Under the pieces are notes generated by a model. That model searched no databases. It saw only the letters and a list, made by a program, of their open reading frames with translations, and was not told the DNA's origin. A stretch of DNA of 11,895 nucleotides from Oscillospiraceae bacterium (lineage in GTDB: Bacteria > Bacillota > Clostridia > Oscillospirales > Oscillospiraceae), in contig JAITGH010000060.1 in assembly GCA_031280855.1 (NCBI GenBank), forward strand, positions 1 through 11,895. The letters are read 5' to 3'. Both the position numbers and the translations under genes were made by a program. The stretch's first letter is position 1, and each line of letters opens with the position of its first letter. Of the stretch, positions 6,838 to 11,895 are shown piece after piece.

Positions 6838-7330
6838 ACGTATCTCCGCGAACGTCTCTCAACTTGCCAAACGCTACACAGACCGCGACCCGTTCCAAAT
6901 CGCACACTCAACCGGTGCGCAAGTCGAGTTCTTCGATCTCGGCAACCTCAAAGGCTTGTACACCGTCATAATGCGCAACCGCTTCATCGTCATCAACTCT
7001 AGGCTCGATGAGTTCCGGCAAAAGCTTATATGCGCCCACGAACTTGGGCACGACCGCTTGCACCGCAAGCTAGCCGTAGGCGTCACATTTCGGGAGTACT
7101 CATTCTACGACATGACGCTGCGCCCCGAATACGAGGCTAACATCTTCGCGGCCGATCTCCTCGTTTCGGACGAAACGTTCCTCGAGTTGATCGCGAAAGG
7201 ATACGAGTACGAGCAGATCGCTCAAGTCACGCATACCGAGTTGAACTTGATCGCAATCAAGGCGACCTCACTGCAAGCACGAGGTTACGACTTGCGCGCC
7301 CCGGGCTTCCGCTCAGACTTTCTGAAGTAA
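6830..7330 (+). CDS. ImmA/IrrE-type zinc metallopeptidase
   Basis: A protein of 166 residues of the ImmA/IrrE (COG2856) family, which cut a partner XRE repressor. The zinc motif HELGH is at residues 70-74 within KLICAHELGHDRLHR, and the third-ligand region EYEANIFAADLLV follows at about 100-112; all key residues look intact. Start choice: the frame is open upstream to an ATG at 6776, but that start lies deep in the repressor gene, and the peptide it adds resembles no family member. The TTG at 6830-6832 overlaps the repressor stop (TTGATTAG) and has GAGG 9 bases upstream, within the codons of the repressor's acidic tail. Expression is therefore probably coupled and low relative to the repressor. 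A substrate other than its neighbour is possible but less likely. Confidence 0.9.
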   Translation: MIRRISANVSQLAKRYTDRDPFQIAHSTGAQVEFFDLGNLKGLYTVIMRNRFIVINSRLDEFRQKLICAHELGHDRLHRKLAVGVTFREYSFYDMTLRPEYEANIFAADLLVSDETFLELIAKGYEYEQIAQVTHTELNLIAIKATSLQARGYDLRAPGFRSDFLK

Positions 7331-7357
7331 CGCGCCGTCGGCGGTGCTCGGCGCGTT
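7329..7357. other. GC-rich hairpin just after immA
   Basis: AACGCGCCG (7329-7337) and CGGCGCGTT (7349-7357) pair perfectly over 9 bases with an 11-base loop, starting at the immA stop codon. No T-run follows on either strand, so it is not a canonical intrinsic terminator, although it may mark the 3' end of immA mRNA or of a transcript from the opposite strand. Confidence 0.5.
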
Positions 7358-7428
7358 AAGCCGCTCCGGTAACCTCTTTGTAGTTCCGGCATCCGCGAGA
7401 TGCGCGTCCGCGGTCGATGCGGACATGC
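7329..7428 (-). ncRNA. Candidate small transcript opposite the immA 3' flank
   Basis: The stretch 7331-7516 has no recognised gene. A strong minus-strand promoter (7435-7463) would start RNA near 7428. That RNA would fold as a GTCCGC/GCGGAC hairpin (about 7406-7424), a CCGGAAC/GTTaCCGG hairpin (about 7366-7389), and the GC-rich hairpin at 7329-7357. Alternatively it could be read as a leaderless 37-codon frame starting with the ATG at 7424-7426 and ending at 7313, which overlaps the immA 3' end in antisense; codon-level support is absent. No tRNA T-arm or known RNA family was recognised. The 3' limit is a guess based on the last hairpin. Confidence 0.25.
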
Positions 7429-7434
7429 TCTCAT

Positions 7435-7463
7435 ATTATACCATAATTCGGACAAAAAGTCAA
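7435..7463 (-). promoter_or_regulatory. Backward-facing sigma-A promoter between immA and rnpB
   Basis: On the minus strand TTGACT (7458-7463) and TATAAT (7435-7440) are 17 bases apart, with TGG before the -10 giving an extended -10. It points toward the 3' end of immA and no recognised gene on that strand. Its -35 and spacer lie inside a perfect inverted repeat. Confidence 0.65.
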
Positions 7464-7480
7464 GCTTTTTTGTCCGAATT
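7445..7480. repeat. Perfect 14-base inverted repeat
   Basis: AATTCGGACAAAAA (7445-7458) and TTTTTGTCCGAATT (7467-7480) are exact reverse complements with an 8-base spacer. On the plus strand there is no T-run after the stem, so it is a poor terminator. It overlaps the -35 and spacer of the minus-strand promoter, the position of an operator for a dimeric repressor. A bidirectional terminator whose T-run lies inside the stem remains possible. Confidence 0.8.
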
Positions 7481-7516
7481 GGTCACGTCGACAGTCGAGT
7501 AAATTTGAAAAAACAC

Positions 7517-7545
7517 TTGACAAACGGGCAAAAGTGTGGTATAAT
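7517..7545 (+). promoter_or_regulatory. Consensus sigma-A promoter of rnpB
   Basis: TTGACA (7517-7522), 17 bases, TATAAT (7540-7545), with TGG directly before the -10. The A-tract AAATTTGAAAAAA at 7501-7513 abuts it as a likely UP element. The predicted start near 7552 coincides with the first base of the RNase P RNA P1 helix, which supports both calls. Confidence 0.93.
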
Positions 7546-7551
7546 AGTAAT

Positions 7552-9208
<1,657 letters not shown>

Positions 9209-9214
9209 TCCGCG

Positions 9215-11605
9215 CTATCGGCTGTCCCACTCTTCGCGGGTCACCAAAAGTTTACGAGGCTTCGCGCCGTCGTACGGCCCGACGACTCCGTTGTTCTCCA
9301 TCTCGTCCATCAACCGACCCGCACGTCCGAACCCGATCTTCAACCGACGTTGCAGCATACTTACGGAGGCTTGCCCGGTTTCCAGGATCACCTCCACCGC
9401 CGCGACGTACAACTCGTCGTCGGACGTGCCCTCAATCGGTGACTTCCCGCCCGGAACGGGCTCCTTACCCGTAACGCTCTCGGCGCGAGAACCTGCGCCT
9501 TTGCCTTTCGCAAGTCTGTCGTCGATCTCGCTTTTGATCTCTTCGTCATATTGAGCTCCGCCGCCTCGAGCTTTCACGTACTCAATGACGTCTTCACGTT
9601 CCGCGTCCGTCACGAACGTGCCTTGCACGCGCATCGGTTTCCCGGCACCAAGCGGCGCGAACAGCATGTCGCCCTTCCCGACAAGCTTCTCCGCGCCCAT
9701 CGTGTCAAGGATAATGCGGCTGTTTAACGCACTGTCAACCGCGAACGCGATGCGGCTCGGGATATTCGCCTTCATCAGACCCGTGATAACGTCGGCAGAG
9801 GGGCGCTGCGTCGCGATAATCAGATGTATGCCGGAGGCTCGCCCCATCTGCGCGATCCGGCAGATGCTCTCTTCAACGTCTTTCGCCGCAACGAGCATAA
9901 GATCCGCAAGCTCGTCAATCAGCACCACTATCGAGTACAGCGGATGCCCGCCCTCGGTCTTCGCCATGATCGCGTTATACGCCGCAAGGTTCTGCGCACC
10001 GACTTCCGAGAATAGCTTGTACCGCTTCATCATCTCGTACATTCCCCATTGAAGCGCGCCTGCGGCTTCCTTCGGATCTGTCACAACGGGTATCAGCAGG
10101 TGCGGAATTCCGTTGTATATGCCAAGCTCCACCATTTTCGGGTCGATCATTATAAGCTTAACGTCGGCGGGAGCCGCCTTGTACAGCATACTCAGTATCA
10201 GCGAGTTCATGCACACGCTCTTGCCGGAGCCGGTCGTACCCGCAATCAACAAATGCGGGAACCGCGCAATATCGCCCACGATCGCGCTGCCGCCGATGTC
10301 CTTGCCGATCGCGAACGTAAGCTTACTATTGCCGAGCCTAAACTCCGGGCTCTCGATTATCTCACGCAGGAACACCGTTGTGACAGAGCGGTTCGGAACC
10401 TCGATCCCGACCGTGGAGATCTTGTCGGGAATCGGCGCAACGCGCACTCCCGTCGCGCCAAGCGACAACGCGATGTCGTCCGCAAGGTTCGTAAGTTTGT
10501 TCAGCTTGACGCCTTGCTCAAGCTCAAGCTCGTACCGCGTGACACTGGGGCCGCGAGTAACGTTGACGATCTCCGCGTCAATGCGGAAGCTTCGCAGCAC
10601 TTCGTCAAGCCGCTTCGTATTGACCGCCATCTCATCGCGGCCGTCGGAGACGGTTCCGCTTGGAGGCGTAAGCAACCCGATGGGCGGGAAGATGTAATCG
10701 GAGTCGTTGGCGGCGGAGTTCGCGATGACTTCCGCGATCTCGAATCCCGCGTCCGCAACCTCCTTCTCGGTTAGCTTCTTCGATTGCGGCTTCACGTCCA
10801 ACGGCGGCAGATCGTCCTGAACCTCGTCAATCGCGACCGGGACGGCAATCGGGAACGGCGCGAAGTCCTCATTAAGCTTGCGAGTCGGCAGCTTCGGCTC
10901 CGGCTCGTCAAGCGGGATATCAACGACTCCCCTGCCCTTCACTGCTCGCGCCGAGGGCGATTGAGGTGACGCCGGTGCTTGCTGCTTCGCCGGGCGTACG
11001 GGCAGCTCGGACTCCGGCTCATACTCCAGCCGCTCCCGCGTGAGCCACTTCTCCGCCGCAGCCTGAGGATGAAACGCAAGCGTGATGAGTAGGCATACGA
11101 ACATAAGCAATCCTAGTACGAGTCCCGCGCCGACACTCGAAAACAGCGCGGACAGCGCCATAGAAAACGCCCCCGCAACCGCGCCGCCCGCGTTCACCGC
11201 TCGCGCTACCGACTGCGTGTAGAGCGTTGACAGCAACTCCTCAAACTTGAGGTCTGCCGTCGACTTCAACAGCTCAGCCGCGAACAGATGCACGAACGCG
11301 CCAAGCAGTACGGGCAACATCAGCGTGCAAAACACTCGCAAGCGTACCGGTCGTCCTCGATGGAATCCCAAAATCACCGTAGATACAAGAAGTGCCGGGA
11401 CGGCAAGGTAATATCCGGTGCCGATCAAGCCCCGCAGCAAGTTCCCGAAGAACGCGATAAAAATCCCCTCGCTCGTGAAGAATCCCAGGAACGCAAAAAC
11501 GGCGAATAACAGACACACTAACGCGCCGATCTCGCGGCGCTTCGGTTTGCGTTTCGTTTTAGTTCGTGCGGCAGGTCTGCGTGCCGCCGGTTTACGTGTC
11601 GCCAT
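9215..11605 (-). CDS. ftsK: SpoIIIE/FtsK-family DNA translocase
   Basis: A 796-residue membrane-anchored ATPase that pumps chromosomal DNA through the division or sporulation septum. A basic N-terminus (1-25) precedes about four membrane segments (roughly 27-45, 50-80, 90-112, 136-178), then a proline-rich linker (about 190-280), and the FtsK motor: Walker A GTTGSGKS (456-463), Walker B VVLIDELAD (560-568) and RIAQMGRASGIHLIIATQRPS (583-603, split by the usual sensor region). The C-terminal gamma winged helix (about 729-790) binds the KOPS/SRS orienting sequence. Length is close to Bacillus SpoIIIE (787). SpoIIIE and FtsK cannot be told apart from this sequence alone, and the window does not show whether the organism sporulates. 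The ATG at 11605 has GAGGGGG 4 bases upstream. The stop is 6 bases from the obg stop. Confidence 0.95.
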   Translation of the reverse strand: MATRKPAARRPAARTKTKRKPKRREIGALVCLLFAVFAFLGFFTSEGIFIAFFGNLLRGLIGTGYYLAVPALLVSTVILGFHRGRPVRLRVFCTLMLPVLLGAFVHLFAAELLKSTADLKFEELLSTLYTQSVARAVNAGGAVAGAFSMALSALFSSVGAGLVLGLLMFVCLLITLAFHPQAAAEKWLTRERLEYEPESELPVRPAKQQAPASPQSPSARAVKGRGVVDIPLDEPEPKLPTRKLNEDFAPFPIAVPVAIDEVQDDLPPLDVKPQSKKLTEKEVADAGFEIAEVIANSAANDSDYIFPPIGLLTPPSGTVSDGRDEMAVNTKRLDEVLRSFRIDAEIVNVTRGPSVTRYELELEQGVKLNKLTNLADDIALSLGATGVRVAPIPDKISTVGIEVPNRSVTTVFLREIIESPEFRLGNSKLTFAIGKDIGGSAIVGDIARFPHLLIAGTTGSGKSVCMNSLILSMLYKAAPADVKLIMIDPKMVELGIYNGIPHLLIPVVTDPKEAAGALQWGMYEMMKRYKLFSEVGAQNLAAYNAIMAKTEGGHPLYSIVVLIDELADLMLVAAKDVEESICRIAQMGRASGIHLIIATQRPSADVITGLMKANIPSRIAFAVDSALNSRIILDTMGAEKLVGKGDMLFAPLGAGKPMRVQGTFVTDAEREDVIEYVKARGGGAQYDEEIKSEIDDRLAKGKGAGSRAESVTGKEPVPGGKSPIEGTSDDELYVAAVEVILETGQASVSMLQRRLKIGFGRAGRLMDEMENNGVVGPYDGAKPRKLLVTREEWDSR

Positions 11606-11625
11606 GTTTCCCCCTCGCTGTGTTT

Positions 11626-11642
11626 GCCCGGCAATGCCGGGC
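11626..11642. other. Hairpin between uppP and the translocase gene
   Basis: GCCCGGC (11626-11632), AAT, GCCGGGC (11636-11642): a perfect 7-base stem in the 49-base gap between uppP and the translocase gene. On the minus strand it is followed by AAACACAG and not by a T-run, so it is at most a weak attenuator or an mRNA-stabilising or processing structure. Confidence 0.55.
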
Positions 11643-11654
11643 TACGCGCTCACA

Positions 11655-11895
11655 TCAATTGACGATTCCGAGTACCACCGCAACGATTCCGAGCACAATG
11701 CAATACACTCCGAAATACTTGAACTTCGCACGCTCCGCGATCCAGTCGATCAGGCGAATCGCGAAGTACCCGCTGACCGCAGCGGCTATAATCCCCACCG
11801 CGTAAACCGGAAGCATGGAAACCTCGACCCCCGCCGTCACCGCATCCTTTATCTCCAGCACGTTCGCCCCAAGTATCGCCACTATCGATAGGTAG
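11655..11895 (-). CDS. uppP: Undecaprenyl-diphosphate phosphatase, C-terminal part (cut by window edge)
   Basis: The last 79 residues of a BacA/UppP-type membrane phosphatase, which recycles undecaprenyl diphosphate for cell-wall synthesis. The frame runs off the right edge without a stop; the codons at the edge read YLSIVAILGANVLEIKD, matching the SIPAILGA-like segment of UppP, so a GTG at 11880-11882 is internal and not the start. The segment VYAVGIIAAAVSGYFAIRL and the ending YCIVLGIVAVVLGIVN are the last two membrane helices. The active-site motifs lie upstream of the window. The translocase gene follows after 49 bases on the same strand, so co-transcription is possible. Confidence 0.85.
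   Translation of the reverse strand, partial: YLSIVAILGANVLEIKDAVTAGVEVSMLPVYAVGIIAAAVSGYFAIRLIDWIAERAKFKYFGVYCIVLGIVAVVLGIVN

Noticed and set aside
7331..7430. Possible tRNA in the immA-rnpB gap
   Set aside because: Some stretches look D-loop-like on the minus strand, but there is no GTTCRA T-arm and no matching acceptor stem on either strand.
6140..7516. Integrative element or prophage around the XRE/ImmA genes
   Set aside because: No integrase, excisionase, transposase, attachment repeats or phage genes are visible, and both flanks are core genes.

Overview
The window (11,895 bases) looks like chromosomal core DNA of a moderately GC-rich, low-abundance-type Firmicute, most likely an uncultivated member of the Clostridia. 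The reasons are ClpC with a McsB-type protein-arginine kinase, ComEC, HelD, an Obg GTPase with a C-terminal OCT domain, a four-helix SpoIIIE/FtsK translocase, UppP, strong GGAGG-type ribosome binding sites, and sigma-A promoters of TTGACA-17-TATAAT form. The lineage is an inference from gene content; nothing here fixes genus or species.

Left block (1-6131, minus strand). Reading right to left, a sigma-A promoter at 6103-6131 drives helD, a small acyl-carrier-protein-like gene and comEC, packed with an overlap or a 2-base gap. A second, near-consensus promoter at 1543-1571 drives a McsA-zinc-finger/McsB fusion gene followed after 16 bases by clpC, which runs off the left edge. The two halves of the second unit form one protein quality-control system: the kinase marks proteins with phosphoarginine and ClpC (with ClpP, not in the window) degrades them.

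Middle block (6132-7551). A consensus promoter and about 107 bases of leader precede an XRE-family repressor gene overlapping an ImmA/IrrE-type zinc protease gene, the classic repressor/anti-repressor-protease pair. No integrase, transposase or phage gene is visible next to it; its divergent neighbour is helD. Downstream lies about 220 bases without a clear gene, holding a GC-rich hairpin, an outstanding sigma-A promoter pointing backwards toward immA, and a perfect 14-base inverted repeat that covers that promoter's -35 and spacer.

Right block (7517-11895). A consensus promoter starts the RNase P RNA gene (rnpB), followed after 52 bases by obg with no convincing terminator between them. obg converges with a SpoIIIE/FtsK gene, the stop codons being only 6 bases apart. 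Upstream of that gene on the minus strand is the 3' end of uppP (undecaprenyl-diphosphate phosphatase), cut by the right edge.

The most unusual points are the single-protein McsA-finger/McsB kinase with a changed phosphoarginine-receptor motif, the ACP-like protein lacking the phosphopantetheine serine, the apparently non-mobile XRE/ImmA pair facing helD, and the backward promoter with its inverted repeat. No CRISPR array, insertion sequence, tRNA or attachment site was seen.
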